Assembly (NCBI RefSeq): GCF_914271545.1
Contig: NZ_CAJZAH010000002.1
Location: 1,178,001 to 1,242,000, forward strand
Direction: 5' to 3'
DNA: 64,000 bases
DNA from: Cupriavidus respiraculi
Lineage (GTDB): Bacteria; Pseudomonadota; Gammaproteobacteria; Burkholderiales; Burkholderiaceae
Made by a program: the position numbers and the translations under genes. Below, piece after piece: positions 26,411 to 36,081 of this stretch. The notes under the pieces were generated by a model. The model did no database searches. It was not told the origin of the DNA and was given only the letters and a program-made list of their open reading frames with translations. The stretch's first letter is position 1, and each line of letters begins with the position of its first letter.

Positions 26411-26833
26411 ATGGAATGCAAAGTGACATGGATGGGCAGCGAAGGCATGAGCTTCGTTGCGGAAACGGGCAGCGGCCATATCGTCGCCATGGACGGCGCG
26501 CCGGAAGGCGGCGGCCATAATCTCGCGCCCCGGCCGATGGAGATGGTGCTGCTGGGCACGGGCGGATGCACAGCCTACGATGTGGTGCTGATCCTCAAGC
26601 GCGGCCGCCAGGACATCCGCGGCTGCAGCGTCAGGCTGGAAGCCGAGCGCGCCGCCCAGGATCCGAAGGTGTTCACGCGGATCAACTTCCACTTCACGGT
26701 GACCGGCAAGGACCTGAACCCGAGCACCGTGGAGCGGGCCATCCAGCTCTCGCACGAGAAGTACTGCTCGGCGTCGATCATGCTGGCCAAGACGGCCGAG
26801 ATCACGCATACCACCGAGATCGTCGAGGTCTAG
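26411..26833 (+). CDS. OsmC-family peroxidase-like protein
   Basis: OsmC/Ohr proteins reduce organic hydroperoxides with two cysteines. This 140-residue protein has both in family position, GTGGCTAYDVVLILKR (residue about 55) and SHEKYCSASIMLAK (residue about 118), and the domain-swapped alpha/beta pattern (FHFTVTGKDLNPSTVERAI). It is nearer the YhfA-like branch than OsmC proper. An AGGATCG ribosome site precedes the ATG. Its end faces the 3' end of rnpB. Confidence 0.88.
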   Translation: MECKVTWMGSEGMSFVAETGSGHIVAMDGAPEGGGHNLAPRPMEMVLLGTGGCTAYDVVLILKRGRQDIRGCSVRLEAERAAQDPKVFTRINFHFTVTGKDLNPSTVERAIQLSHEKYCSASIMLAKTAEITHTTEIVEV

Positions 26834-26869
26834 AAACGAAATCGGCCCCGCGCGAGGCGGGGCCGTTTC
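26834..26869. terminator. Hairpin between osmC and rnpB 3' end
   Basis: A long stem (AAACGNAATCGGCCCCGC with GCGGGGCCGTTTC, some mismatch) with loop CGAG. The T-run on either side is short, so it may end both convergent transcripts, one of them rnpB, only moderately well. Confidence 0.55.
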
Positions 26870-26876
26870 GGAATAC

Positions 26877-27223
26877 AAAGCAAAGCAGGCCGATAAGCCG
26901 GATTCTGTGCGCGCCGCCTGCCTTGCGGCGGACGTCGCGTGACAACCATTCCTCTAGGCCGGCCGTTACCGGCCGGCTCCAGCTCCCTACCCGCAGACTC
27001 GGCGGGCCGCTTCGTCGTCTGCCTATTTGGGATTGCTCCGGGTGGAGGTTACCGCGTTTCACCCTTCGCGCCAGGCGAACCGGGCGCGAAGACTCGTCTC
27101 TGTGGCCCTATTCCGCACGTTGCCGTGGATGGCTGTTAGCCAACACCCTGCCCTGTGGAGTCCGGACTTTCCTCCCCTTGCACCTTGCGATGCAAGCAGC
27201 GGTTGTCTGTCCTGCTTTGCGAG
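26877..27223 (-). ncRNA. rnpB: RNase P RNA, bacterial type A
   Basis: This is the catalytic RNA that matures tRNA 5' ends. On the minus strand the conserved blocks are present in order: P1 strand GCAAAGCAGG at the 5' end, GAGGAAAGTCCGGACTCC, the ACAG/GTAACGGCCGG region, and ACAGAATCCGGCTTAT. CCTGCTTTGC then closes P1 at the 3' end. Length is about 347 nt; the ends are set by the P1 pairing and may be off by a few bases. It starts only about 11 nt after the stop of the DUF3025 gene, so its promoter must lie within that gene. Confidence 0.96.
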
Positions 27224-27234
27224 GACGGAGTCTA

Positions 27235-28077
27235 TCACCGTTGGGCGGTAGCGTCGGCCTGCCGGCGGCCCGGACGAAAGACCGTTGCGTCGTCGTAGAA
27301 CGCCGGATCGGCATTGGCCGCGCACCAGCCGGGAATGCCCATCACGGGCAGCGGGGCGAATTGCCGGCTATGCAGCGGGACATCCGCCAGTTGCCGCGCA
27401 AGGAAGTCGTCGACGTTGCCGCCTGCCGCGTCCGGGCTGACCGCGCGGACCGCCACGGGCCACGCGTGCGCGGTCACCGCCTTGTAGGGAGACACCAGCT
27501 TTTCCAGCAGCGCGTGGCCAAAGGGCAGCACCTTCACGCGCGGGCCCCAGGCCGCGCGCGCGTCGACGAACAGAGCCCGCCAACGGAATCCACGCAAGGC
27601 TGCCTCCAGCGGCTCGTCCGCACCGACCACCAGCACCGCGTTTTCGTCGAACAGGGTGGCGGCATCGCGCACCGCTCCACGGCGTGCCCCGACGCCCTGG
27701 GCGGCGATGGCCTGCGCCTGAATGCGATTGAGCGCCGCCTTGGTCAGCGGATAGTGCAGCCACACCAGCCCGTTGAACAGGTCGTGCAGATTGTCCCGGG
27801 TTGGTACCGCACCGGTGTCGTGGATGTGGGTTTCGTAGGCGGTGCCGTTCGGAAGATCGCCCTGCGGCACGAAGCGCAGCGCATGTCCCGCGGCGTTGCG
27901 CAGCCCCATGGACGCCGCGGCCGCCGACAGCGCCCGGCGGGCATCCCCGCCGGCCTGTACCTGCGCGGCCAGCGATGCGCCGATGGCCGCGAAAGGCGAG
28001 AACCACGGCCGCGTCCAGTCGATGTCCGCCAGGGCCCGCGCCAGCGGTGCCGGGCCTTCGCTCAGCTGGCTTTCCAA
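27235..28077 (-). CDS. DUF3025 domain protein
   Basis: This matches the DUF3025 family of uncharacterised proteobacterial proteins. The 280-residue product has [16 protein letters not shown] near the N terminus, the conserved middle [20 protein letters not shown] followed by [20 protein letters not shown], and a C terminus ending in [19 protein letters not shown]. It is soluble, without a signal peptide. TTG 28077 is the best start: it begins the family-like region and overlaps the end of pyrC by 16 nt. ATG is not available in the right place. The function is unknown; the downstream neighbour is rnpB. Confidence 0.8.
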   Translation of the reverse strand: MESQLSEGPAPLARALADIDWTRPWFSPFAAIGASLAAQVQAGGDARRALSAAAASMGLRNAAGHALRFVPQGDLPNGTAYETHIHDTGAVPTRDNLHDLFNGLVWLHYPLTKAALNRIQAQAIAAQGVGARRGAVRDAATLFDENAVLVVGADEPLEAALRGFRWRALFVDARAAWGPRVKVLPFGHALLEKLVSPYKAVTAHAWPVAVRAVSPDAAGGNVDDFLARQLADVPLHSRQFAPLPVMGIPGWCAANADPAFYDDATVFRPGRRQADATAQR

Positions 28078-29096
28078 TGCAGGGTTTCGCCGCCGCGCAG
28101 CGGCACCAGCGTGGTGTCGCCATACGGCAGTTCGGCGGGCAGTTCCCATTGCTCGCGCGTGAGCGTCAGCGTGCCGGTGTTGCGCGGCAGTCCGTAGAAC
28201 GCAGGGCCGTGGAAGCTGGCGAAACCCTCCAGCTTGTCGAGCGCGCCGGCCTGGTCGAACGCTTCCGCGTACAGCTCCATGGCGTGCAGCGCGGTATAGC
28301 AGCCGGCGCAGCCGCAGGCATGCTCCTTCAGCCCGCGCGCATGCGGTGCGCTGTCCGTGCCGAGGAAGAAGCGCGGGCTGCCCGAGATCGCCGCGGCCAC
28401 GAGTGCTTCGCGATGCGTCTCCCGCTTGAGCACCGGCAGGCAGTAGTAGTGCGGGCGGATGCCGCCGGTGAAGATGGCATTGCGGTTGTACAGCAGATGG
28501 TGGGCGGTGATGGTGGCACCGACCGGCCCTTCGGCATCCCGCACGTACTGGGCGGCGTCGCGCGTGGTGATGTGTTCGAACACCACCTTCAGCGCGGGAA
28601 AGTCGCGCCGCAGCGGCATCATCACGCGGTCGATGAAGACCGCTTCGCGGTCGAAGATGTCGATGTCGCCATCGGTCACCTCGCCATGCACCAGCAGCGG
28701 CAGCCCTTCGCGCTGCATCGCCTCCAGCGCGGCGGCGCAACGGCGCAGGTCGGTCACGCCGGCATCGCTGTTGGTGGTGGCGCCGGCCGGATAGAGTTTG
28801 ACCGCGTGCACGAAGCCGCTGGCCTTGGCCGCCACGATCTCCTCGGCCGGCGTGTTGTCCGTCAGGTACAGCGTCATCAGCGGCTCGAATGCCATGCCAG
28901 GCGGCAGCGCGGCCAGGATGCGGTCGCGGTAGGCGCGCGCCTGTTCGACGGTGGTGACCGGCGGGCGCAGGTTCGGCATGACGATGGCGCGGGCGAACTG
29001 GCGCGCGGTGTCGGGCAATACCGCCGCGAGCGCGGCGCCGTCGCGCAGGTGCAGGTGCCAATCGTCGGGACGGGTGATGGTGAGCTTCTGTGTCAT
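28062..29096 (-). CDS. pyrC: Dihydroorotase PyrC
   Basis: PyrC cyclises [18 protein letters not shown] in pyrimidine synthesis. The 344-residue protein is the type II (E. coli-like) enzyme: metal-binding HxH in [12 protein letters not shown] (residues 11-22), the carboxylated Lys in [14 protein letters not shown], His in LLVHGEVTD, and the catalytic Asp in [15 protein letters not shown]. It is translationally coupled with the following DUF3025 gene. Confidence 0.96.
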   Translation of the reverse strand: MTQKLTITRPDDWHLHLRDGAALAAVLPDTARQFARAIVMPNLRPPVTTVEQARAYRDRILAALPPGMAFEPLMTLYLTDNTPAEEIVAAKASGFVHAVKLYPAGATTNSDAGVTDLRRCAAALEAMQREGLPLLVHGEVTDGDIDIFDREAVFIDRVMMPLRRDFPALKVVFEHITTRDAAQYVRDAEGPVGATITAHHLLYNRNAIFTGGIRPHYYCLPVLKRETHREALVAAAISGSPRFFLGTDSAPHARGLKEHACGCAGCYTALHAMELYAEAFDQAGALDKLEGFASFHGPAFYGLPRNTGTLTLTREQWELPAELPYGDTTLVPLRGGETLHWKAS

Positions 29097-29214
29097 GGCT
29101 TGGTCCGGCGCGCGCGAAGCGGCCGGGGAAAAGGAATCGTTAGGCGGAATCGGTGGGCGGGAATCGGTGGGCGAATGCGTTGGGCGGATCGTCAGGCGCC
29201 GGCCGGGGGCCGGA

Positions 29215-30537
29215 CTACAGGATCAGGATGGCGCGATAGTCGTTGACGTTGGTACGGGTCGGCCCGGTCACGACCAGGTCGCCGATCGCGTGGAACAGGC
29301 CCCAGGCGTCGTGCGCATCGAGCTGGCGCTGCGCATGCAGCCCCGCCGCTTCGGCGCGCGCCAGGGTCGTGGGGTCGGCCAGCGCGCCCGCGTTGTTCTC
29401 GGAGCCGTCGATGCCGTCGGTGTCGGCCGCGATGGCATGCACGCCGTCGGCACCGCCCAGTTCCACCGCCAGCGACAGCAGGAACTCCGAGCAGCGGCCA
29501 CCGCGCGCCTTGCCGGCACCGTCCTTGGGCAGCGTGACGGTGCACTCGCCGCCGGAAATCAGCGCGACCGGCGCGGCGAACGGCGCATTGTACGCGCGAA
29601 TCTCGCGCACCAAGGCGGCATAGACCCGGGCCACTTCGCGAGCCTCGCCGGTCACCGTGTCGCCCAGGATCACGGGCTGGATGCCCCGCGCGCGGAAGCA
29701 TTCCGCGGCGGCTGCGAGGCTGTCGTGAGCGGTGGCGATCATGCGGTTGTCCACCCGCGCGAACACCGGATCGCCCGGCTTGGGCGTCTCGGGAATCTCG
29801 CCGCGATCGCCGGCTTGCAGATGCGCCAGCACCGCGGGCGGCACCGTCGCCCCGTAGCGGCGCAGGATGGCCAGCGCGTCGCCATAGGTGCTGGGGTCCG
29901 GCACCGTGGGGCCCGAGGCGATCGCGCTCGGGTCGTCGCCCGCCACGTCCGAGACGATCAGCGTCGTCACCGGGGCCACGCAAGCCTGCGCGAGCCGGCC
30001 GCCCTGGATGCGCGACAGGTGCTTGCGCACCACGTTCATCTCGGTGATCGGCGCCCCGCAGCGCAACAGTTCCTGCGTGGTGGCCTTCAGGTCCGCCATC
30101 GAAATGCCGTCGGCGGGCAGCGACAGCAGGCTGGACCCGCCGCCCGAGACCAGCACGATGAGCCGGTCGTCGGGGAACAGGCTGCCTACCTGGGACAGGA
30201 TTTCCCCCGCGGCCTCCTCGCCGGCCTCGTCGGGCACCGGATGACCGGCCTCGATGACCCGTACAGACTGCGTAGGCAGCCCGTGCGCGTAGCGGGTCAC
30301 CACCAGGCCCTCGACATTGGAGCGATGGCCCGAGGCCGCGTACGCGCGCTCCACGGCGACCGCCATCGAGGCGGCGGCCTTGCCCGCGCCCACCACCAGC
30401 GTGCGGCCCGCGGCCACCGCCGGCGGCAGATGCGCGGCGACGATGCGCAGCGGGTCGGCGGCCGCCACCGCGGCCTCGAAGCTCTCCAGCAACAAGGCGC
30501 GCGGGTCCAGCCCGCTGCCGTCCGGCCGCGCGCTCAT
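29215..30537 (-). CDS. ttuD: MOFRL-family glycerate 2-kinase / hydroxypyruvate reductase (TtuD-like)
   Basis: Family members phosphorylate D-glycerate at C2 (older name hydroxypyruvate reductase TtuD). The 440-residue protein has an N-terminal DUF4147 domain ([31 protein letters not shown], about residues 45-140) and a C-terminal MOFRL domain ([43 protein letters not shown]). Its ATG overlaps the stop of the tartrate dehydrogenase gene (ATGA). That pairing matches tartrate-utilisation loci, where tartrate carbon reaches glycolysis via glycerate. Gene name by analogy. Confidence 0.87.
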   Translation of the reverse strand: MSARPDGSGLDPRALLLESFEAAVAAADPLRIVAAHLPPAVAAGRTLVVGAGKAAASMAVAVERAYAASGHRSNVEGLVVTRYAHGLPTQSVRVIEAGHPVPDEAGEEAAGEILSQVGSLFPDDRLIVLVSGGGSSLLSLPADGISMADLKATTQELLRCGAPITEMNVVRKHLSRIQGGRLAQACVAPVTTLIVSDVAGDDPSAIASGPTVPDPSTYGDALAILRRYGATVPPAVLAHLQAGDRGEIPETPKPGDPVFARVDNRMIATAHDSLAAAAECFRARGIQPVILGDTVTGEAREVARVYAALVREIRAYNAPFAAPVALISGGECTVTLPKDGAGKARGGRCSEFLLSLAVELGGADGVHAIAADTDGIDGSENNAGALADPTTLARAEAAGLHAQRQLDAHDAWGLFHAIGDLVVTGPTRTNVNDYRAILIL

Positions 30538-31607
30538 AGCGCCTGCGCGATGGCGCGCCCGAGATCGGCGGTGCCCGCCGTGCCGCCGATATCGCGGGTC
30601 AGCGGCGCATGCACGGGCCCGGCGGCCAGCGTCTGCTCGATGGCCGCCAGCACCGCGGCGCCCGCCTCGGCGTGCCCCAGATGCTCGAGCATCATCGCGC
30701 CGCACCAGATCTGCCCGATTGGATTGGCCACGCCGCGCCCGGCGATATCCGGCGCCGAGCCGTGCACGGGCTCGAACAGGCTGGGGAACGTCCGCTCCGG
30801 ATTGATATTGGCCGACGGCGCGATGCCGATGGTGCCGGTGCAGGCCGGCCCCAGGTCGGACAGGATGTCGCCGAACAGATTGCTGGCCACCACCACGTCG
30901 AACCAGTCGGGATGCAGCACGAAGTTCGCGGTCAGGATGTCGATGTGGTACTTGTCGACCTTCAGTCCGGGATAGTTCGCCGCCATCGCCTCCACGCGCT
31001 CGTCCCAGTACGGCATCGTGATCGAGATGCCGTTGGACTTGGTGGCCGAGGTCAGATGCTTTTTCGGACGCTTCTGCGCCAGCTCGAAGGCAAACTTCAG
31101 AATGCGGTCCACGCCGATCCGGCTCATCACCGTTTCCTGGATCACGACCTCGCGCTCGGTGCCCGGGAACATCCGGCCGCCGATGCTGGAGTACTCGCCC
31201 TCGGTGTTCTCGCGCACCACGTAGAAGTCGATGTCGCCCGGCTTGCGATCGGCCAGCGGGCACTTGATCCCGGGCATCAGGCGCACCGGCCGCAGGTTCA
31301 CGTACTGGTCGAAGGCCCGGCGGAACTGCAGCAGCGAGCCCCACAGCGAGACATGGTCCGGCACCGAGGCCGGCCAGCCGACGGCGCCGAAATAGATCGC
31401 GTCGTACTTCGTCAGCGTGTCGAACCAGTCGTCCGGCAGCATCTTGCCGTGGCGCGCGTAGTAGTCGCAGCTGGAGAAATCGAAGTGGTCGAACCGCAAA
31501 TCCAGGCCGAAGCGGCGCGCGGCGGCGTCCATCACGCGGACGCCTTCCGGCATCACTTCCGTTCCGATTCCGTCTCCGGGAATGACGGCGATCTTGTATT
31601 GGGGCAT
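30534..31607 (-). CDS. ttuC: Tartrate dehydrogenase / D-malate dehydrogenase (isopropylmalate-dehydrogenase family)
   Basis: These NAD- and metal-dependent enzymes oxidise or decarboxylate tartrate, D-malate or related beta-hydroxyacids. The 357-residue protein has AVIPGDGIGTEVMPEG at the start, the substrate-binding NLRPVRLMPGIKCPL, VRENTEGEYSSIGGRM with the family Tyr, and the metal Asp in SNLFGDILSDLGP. The GWPASVPDHVSLWG insertion separates it from LeuB. Substrate preference between L-tartrate and D-malate cannot be decided from sequence. It overlaps the MOFRL gene by 4 nt. Confidence 0.88.
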   Translation of the reverse strand: MPQYKIAVIPGDGIGTEVMPEGVRVMDAAARRFGLDLRFDHFDFSSCDYYARHGKMLPDDWFDTLTKYDAIYFGAVGWPASVPDHVSLWGSLLQFRRAFDQYVNLRPVRLMPGIKCPLADRKPGDIDFYVVRENTEGEYSSIGGRMFPGTEREVVIQETVMSRIGVDRILKFAFELAQKRPKKHLTSATKSNGISITMPYWDERVEAMAANYPGLKVDKYHIDILTANFVLHPDWFDVVVASNLFGDILSDLGPACTGTIGIAPSANINPERTFPSLFEPVHGSAPDIAGRGVANPIGQIWCGAMMLEHLGHAEAGAAVLAAIEQTLAAGPVHAPLTRDIGGTAGTADLGRAIAQAL

Positions 31608-31753
31608 AGGGAGGGCTCGTCAGGCTTGGCGGTGGCTTGAGGCTGAAGAAGCGGGCCGGCCGAGCGCGGGCGCTTGGCAGATCGCAGGGCGTGGCCGGAT
31701 AATGACGCATTCTATTGCAATCCGCCGGCCCACCGCCGCTCCGGTCTCCCACC

Positions 31754-32584
31754 ATGTGCCAGTTGCTCGGCATGAACTGCGCCACGCCGACCGACGTGAC
31801 GTTCTCCTTCACCGGCTTCGCCGCCCGCGGCGGCGTCACGGACCACCACGCCGACGGCTTCGGCGTGGCGTTCTTCGAGGACAAGGCGTGCCGGCTGTTC
31901 ATCGACAACCAGTCGGCCGGCTCCTCGCCGGTGGCCGAGCTGATCAAGCGCTATCCGATCAAGTCCAAGAACGTCATCTCGCATATCCGCAAGGCGACGC
32001 AGGGCACCGTGCGGCTGGAGAACTGCCATCCGTTCATGCGGGAACTGTGGGGCCGGCACTGGATCTTCGCGCACAATGGCGACCTGAAGAACTTCACGCC
32101 CTTCCTGTCCGGCGTCTACCAGCCGGTGGGCGACACCGACAGCGAGCTGGCCTTCTGCACGCTGATGCAGGGCCTGCGCAAGCGCTTTCCCGGCTCGCAG
32201 CCGCCGCTGAACGAGCTCGTTCATGCCCTGGCGGACATCACCCGCGAGATCACGCTGCACGGCGTCTTCAACTATCTGCTTTGCAACGGCCAGGCGCTCT
32301 TCGCCTATTGCTCGACGCGGCTGTACTACCTGGTGCGGCAATGGCCGTTCTCGACCGCGCACCTGATCGATGCCGACCTGTCGATCGACTTCGCCCAGGT
32401 CACCACGCCGGACGACCGCGTGGCCGTGATCGCGACCGCGCCGCTGACCGACAACGAGGTCTGGACGCCCTTCTCTCCCGGCGAGCTGATCATGTTCCAG
32501 GACGGCGCGCCGACGATGACGCTGACGGTGCCGATTCCTCCGGAGGTGCAGGCGCGCAACGCCATCAACACGGCCTGCACCTGA
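31754..32584 (+). CDS. Class II glutamine amidotransferase (YafJ-like)
   Basis: The N-terminal nucleophile Cys is exposed at residue 2 (MCQLLGMNCATPTDV), as in Ntn-type glutaminase domains. Further family features are ADGFGVAFFED, SHIRKATQGTVRLENCHPF and WIFAHNGDLKNF with the oxyanion Asn-Gly. The 276-residue protein is a stand-alone glutaminase domain with no visible synthetase partner, so the nitrogen acceptor is unknown. ATG 31754 places the Cys correctly; an upstream in-frame ATG would bury it. Confidence 0.87.
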   Translation: MCQLLGMNCATPTDVTFSFTGFAARGGVTDHHADGFGVAFFEDKACRLFIDNQSAGSSPVAELIKRYPIKSKNVISHIRKATQGTVRLENCHPFMRELWGRHWIFAHNGDLKNFTPFLSGVYQPVGDTDSELAFCTLMQGLRKRFPGSQPPLNELVHALADITREITLHGVFNYLLCNGQALFAYCSTRLYYLVRQWPFSTAHLIDADLSIDFAQVTTPDDRVAVIATAPLTDNEVWTPFSPGELIMFQDGAPTMTLTVPIPPEVQARNAINTACT

Positions 32585-32613
32585 GCGGCGTTCCGGCGGC
32601 GAACGGACAAAAC

Positions 32614-32643
32614 AAAAGGCGCCGAGGCGCCTTTTGTCTTTTG
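32614..32643. terminator. Bidirectional terminator between the amidotransferase gene and gltL
   Basis: AAAAGGCGCC-GAG-GGCGCCTTTT stem-loop with T-rich flanks (TTTTGTCTTTTG) on the right and AAAACAAAA on the left, separating convergent genes. Confidence 0.87.
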
Positions 32644-32661
32644 TCCCGAACGTTCCGGGGA

Positions 32662-33392
<731 letters not shown>

Positions 33393-33396
<4 letters not shown>

Positions 33397-34076
33397 ACAG
33401 CCACCTTTTTCTGGTAACGCTTGACCAGCAGCGAAGCGGAGAAACAGATAACGAAATACACGAGGCCGGCAAACAGCAGCATCTCGACGATGCGGCCATC
33501 GCGCTCGCCGATGCCATAGGCCTGGCCGAAGAAGTCTGCCAGCGCGCTCACGTAGACCAGCGACGTATCCTGGAACAGGATGATGCCCTGCGTCAGCAGC
33601 AGCGGCACCATGTTGCGGAACGCCTGCGGCAGCACCACCAGCCGCATGGTCTGTCCGTACGTCATGCCCAGCGCCTGCGCGGCGAACATCTGGCCGCGCG
33701 ACACGCTCTGGATACCGGCGCGGATGATCTCGGAATAGTACGCGGCCTCGAACAGCGCGAAGGCGACCAGCGCGGACGTCAGCCGCAGGTCGGTGGCCGG
33801 CGACAGGTTGAACAGCCCCTGCAGCACCTGCGGGATGATCAGGAAGAACCACAGCAGCACCATCACCAGCGGTATCGACCGGAACAGCGTCACGTACCCC
33901 TGCGCGAACCAGTTCAGCGGCTTGATCGACGACAGCCGCATCATCGCCAGGATGGTGCCCCACAGGATGCCGAACACCACCGCCGTCGCGGTGATCTTCA
34001 GCGAAACCAGCATGCCCTCGGTCAGCACATGGACCGTGTCCATGTTGATCGAGGAAAAATCGAATGAATAGGCCAT
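33393..34076 (-). CDS. gltK: Glutamate/aspartate ABC transporter permease GltK
   Basis: One of two inner-membrane permease subunits. The 227-residue protein has about five membrane spans and the HisM-type signature [20 protein letters not shown] followed by [18 protein letters not shown], which contacts the ATPase. A GGAGGAC ribosome site precedes the ATG. It is 11 nt downstream of gltJ and overlaps gltL. Confidence 0.93.
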
Positions 34077-34087
34077 GACCCGTCCTC

Positions 34088-34816
34088 CTACTTGCTACCA
34101 ATGAGGCCAGGCACGCGGGCGCGTTTCTCCACCCAGCGCATGACCAGCATCACGATGACGTTCAGCACCATGTACATCAGCGTGACCGCGATGAACGACT
34201 CGTACGGGCGCGCGGTGTAGTCCACCAGCTGGCGGCCCTGGGCGGCCAGCTCCAGCAGGCCGATGGTCGACGCCACCGCCGAGTTCTTGAAGATGTTCAG
34301 GAACTCCGAGGTCAGCGGCGGCACGATGACGCGGAACGACATCGGCAGCAGCACGTAGCGATACGTCTGCGGCAGCGTGAAACCCATTGCCAGGCCAGCA
34401 TTGCGCTGGCCGCGCGGCAGCGAATTGATGCCCGAGCGGACCTGTTCGCAAACCCGGGCGGCGGTAAACGTGCCCAGGCAGAACATGGCCGCCAGGAATT
34501 GCTGGGTGAACGGATTCATCTGCTTGATCGCGTCGCCGAACGGCAGCAGCTCGGGAACCACGAAATACCAGATGAACAGCTGCACCAGCAGCGGAATATT
34601 GCGGAATATCTCGACGTAGGTCGCCGCGATACCGGAAAGCAGTTTATTGGGGACCGTGCGCAATACGCCCAATACGGACCCGATGACGAGCGCGATGACC
34701 CAAGATGTCAGACCCAGCGCGATCGTGACCTTGAGCCCGGAAATCATCCAGTCCAGGTACGTCTCGTTCTGCGCGGCCTGTTCGAGGAATACAGCCCAGT
34801 GCCAGTTGTAGTTCAT
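34088..34816 (-). CDS. gltJ: Glutamate/aspartate ABC transporter permease GltJ
   Basis: The second permease subunit, 242 residues with five or more membrane spans, an N-terminal [20 protein letters not shown] periplasmic stretch characteristic of GltJ, and the ATPase-contact loop [29 protein letters not shown] ribosome site is just before the ATG. It is separated from the binding-protein gene by a stable hairpin. Confidence 0.93.
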   Translation of the reverse strand: MNYNWHWAVFLEQAAQNETYLDWMISGLKVTIALGLTSWVIALVIGSVLGVLRTVPNKLLSGIAATYVEIFRNIPLLVQLFIWYFVVPELLPFGDAIKQMNPFTQQFLAAMFCLGTFTAARVCEQVRSGINSLPRGQRNAGLAMGFTLPQTYRYVLLPMSFRVIVPPLTSEFLNIFKNSAVASTIGLLELAAQGRQLVDYTARPYESFIAVTLMYMVLNVIVMLVMRWVEKRARVPGLIGSK

Positions 34817-34833
34817 GATGCGTCCTCAAAAAG

Positions 34834-34858
34834 AAACGGAAGGACATGCCTTCCGTTT
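34834..34858. repeat. Intergenic hairpin between gltI and gltJ
   Basis: A perfect 10-bp inverted repeat, AAACGGAAGG / CCTTCCGTTT, with loop ACATG. On the minus strand it is followed by CTTTTTGAGG, so it may partly terminate or protect the upstream gltI message. That would allow more binding protein than permease, a known arrangement in ABC importer operons. Confidence 0.6.
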
Positions 34859-34878
34859 CGCACGACCGACGGTCAAGC

Positions 34879-35775
34879 TTAGTCGAGTGCCTTGTCGTTC
34901 GGGTTCTTGATGAGCGCCTTCATGTCATCCGACAGCGGGAAGTCCAGATTCAGGCCCTTCGGCGGCACCGGTTGCATGAACCACTTGGTGTACATGTTGT
35001 TGATCTCGCCGCTCTTCATCAGGCCGGCGATGACGGTGTCGGCCACCTTCTTGAAGGGGGCGTCGTCCTTGCGCAGCATGCAGCCGTACGACTCGCGCGA
35101 CTGCGGCTTGCCCATCACGACCCAGTCGGCCGGGTTGCGGGCCTTGGCGCGCTCGCCGTACAGCAGCGCGTCGTCCATCATGAACGCCACGGCACGGCCC
35201 GATTCCAGCGTCAGGAACGACTGGCCGTGGTCCTTGGTGCTGATGATGTTCATGCCCAGCTTCTGCTCGTCGTTCATCTTGCGCAGCAGGCGCTCCGACG
35301 TGGTGCCGGCGGTGGTGGCGACGTTCTTGCCCTTCAGGTCGGCCCAGTCCTTGATGCCGCTGTCCTTCTTCGTCATGAAGCGGGTGCCGATGATGAAGAT
35401 GGAGTTGGAGAACGAGACCTGCTTCTGGCGTTCCAGATTATTGGTCGTCGAGCCGCATTCGATATCGATGGTGCCGTTCTGCAGCAGCGTGATGCGGTTC
35501 TGCGAGGTGATCGGGATTTCCTTGACCTGCAGGTTCGGCAGCTTCAGCTGGTCCTTGACGGCCTCCACGATCTTCATGTTGATGTCGTAGGAGTAGCCCA
35601 CCTGGCGAACGCCGCCCAGGTTGTAGTTGAACGGAATCGACGATTCGCGCACGCCGAGCGTAATGACACCCGTATCCTTGATTTTCTGCAGCGTGCCCGA
35701 CAATTGCTGTGCCTGTGCCGTGCCGCACAGTACGCCACCAGCAATCATCAGCGAAGCCAACTTGGCGAAATTCAT
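34879..35775 (-). CDS. gltI: Glutamate/aspartate-binding periplasmic protein GltI
   Basis: The solute-binding receptor of the importer. The 298-residue protein has a signal peptide (MNFAKLASLMIAGGVLCGTA, cleavage near AQAQQ), then the SBP_bac_3 fold: GVITLGVRESSIPFNYNLGG, IECGSTTNNLERQKQVSFSN and VATTAGTTSERLLRKM. ATG 35775 is fixed by the signal peptide and an AAGGAGATG ribosome site; the longer upstream frame has no such features. It is the first gene of the gltIJKL operon. Confidence 0.95.
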   Translation of the reverse strand: MNFAKLASLMIAGGVLCGTAQAQQLSGTLQKIKDTGVITLGVRESSIPFNYNLGGVRQVGYSYDINMKIVEAVKDQLKLPNLQVKEIPITSQNRITLLQNGTIDIECGSTTNNLERQKQVSFSNSIFIIGTRFMTKKDSGIKDWADLKGKNVATTAGTTSERLLRKMNDEQKLGMNIISTKDHGQSFLTLESGRAVAFMMDDALLYGERAKARNPADWVVMGKPQSRESYGCMLRKDDAPFKKVADTVIAGLMKSGEINNMYTKWFMQPVPPKGLNLDFPLSDDMKALIKNPNDKALD

Positions 35776-36081
35776 AACATCTCCTTGACCATGAAGAGAA
35801 AGGCGGGACTCTAACAAAAAATGGGCCGCCGGCGAAACAGTATTGCGCAGCCGATGCACCAAGACAACGGGTTTTTCCCCTAGCAAACCCAATGCCGCAA
35901 TAGCCTGCGGGCCGGACTGACGAATTCCCCTAAACCAGCCCGCCGGCCCGGCGCCACGCCATGGCGGTCGGTTTTGCCCTCCCCTTTACCGACCCCCGGA
36001 ACGCAAAAACGCGGTTGCCGGGTTTCCCCGGCAACCGCGCCGTCCGTGCAGGAGGCTGCTGCGGTGCAGCAGCACCCCACT
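35776..36081. other. Intergenic region gdhA-gltI
   Basis: A 306-base gap without a gene. It contains the gdhA terminator at 36003-36041 and, nearer gltI, an AT-richer stretch (around 35810-35830) where the gltI promoter should lie. The minus strand reads TTGTTAGAGT there, a weak -10 candidate with no convincing -35. Confidence 0.4.
36003..36041 (-). terminator. Intrinsic terminator of the glutamate dehydrogenase gene
   Basis: Minus strand GCGGTTGCCGGG-loop-CCCGGCAACCGC (12-bp stem) followed by GTTTTTGCG. It lies about 40 nt beyond the gdhA stop and insulates it from gltI. Confidence 0.82.
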
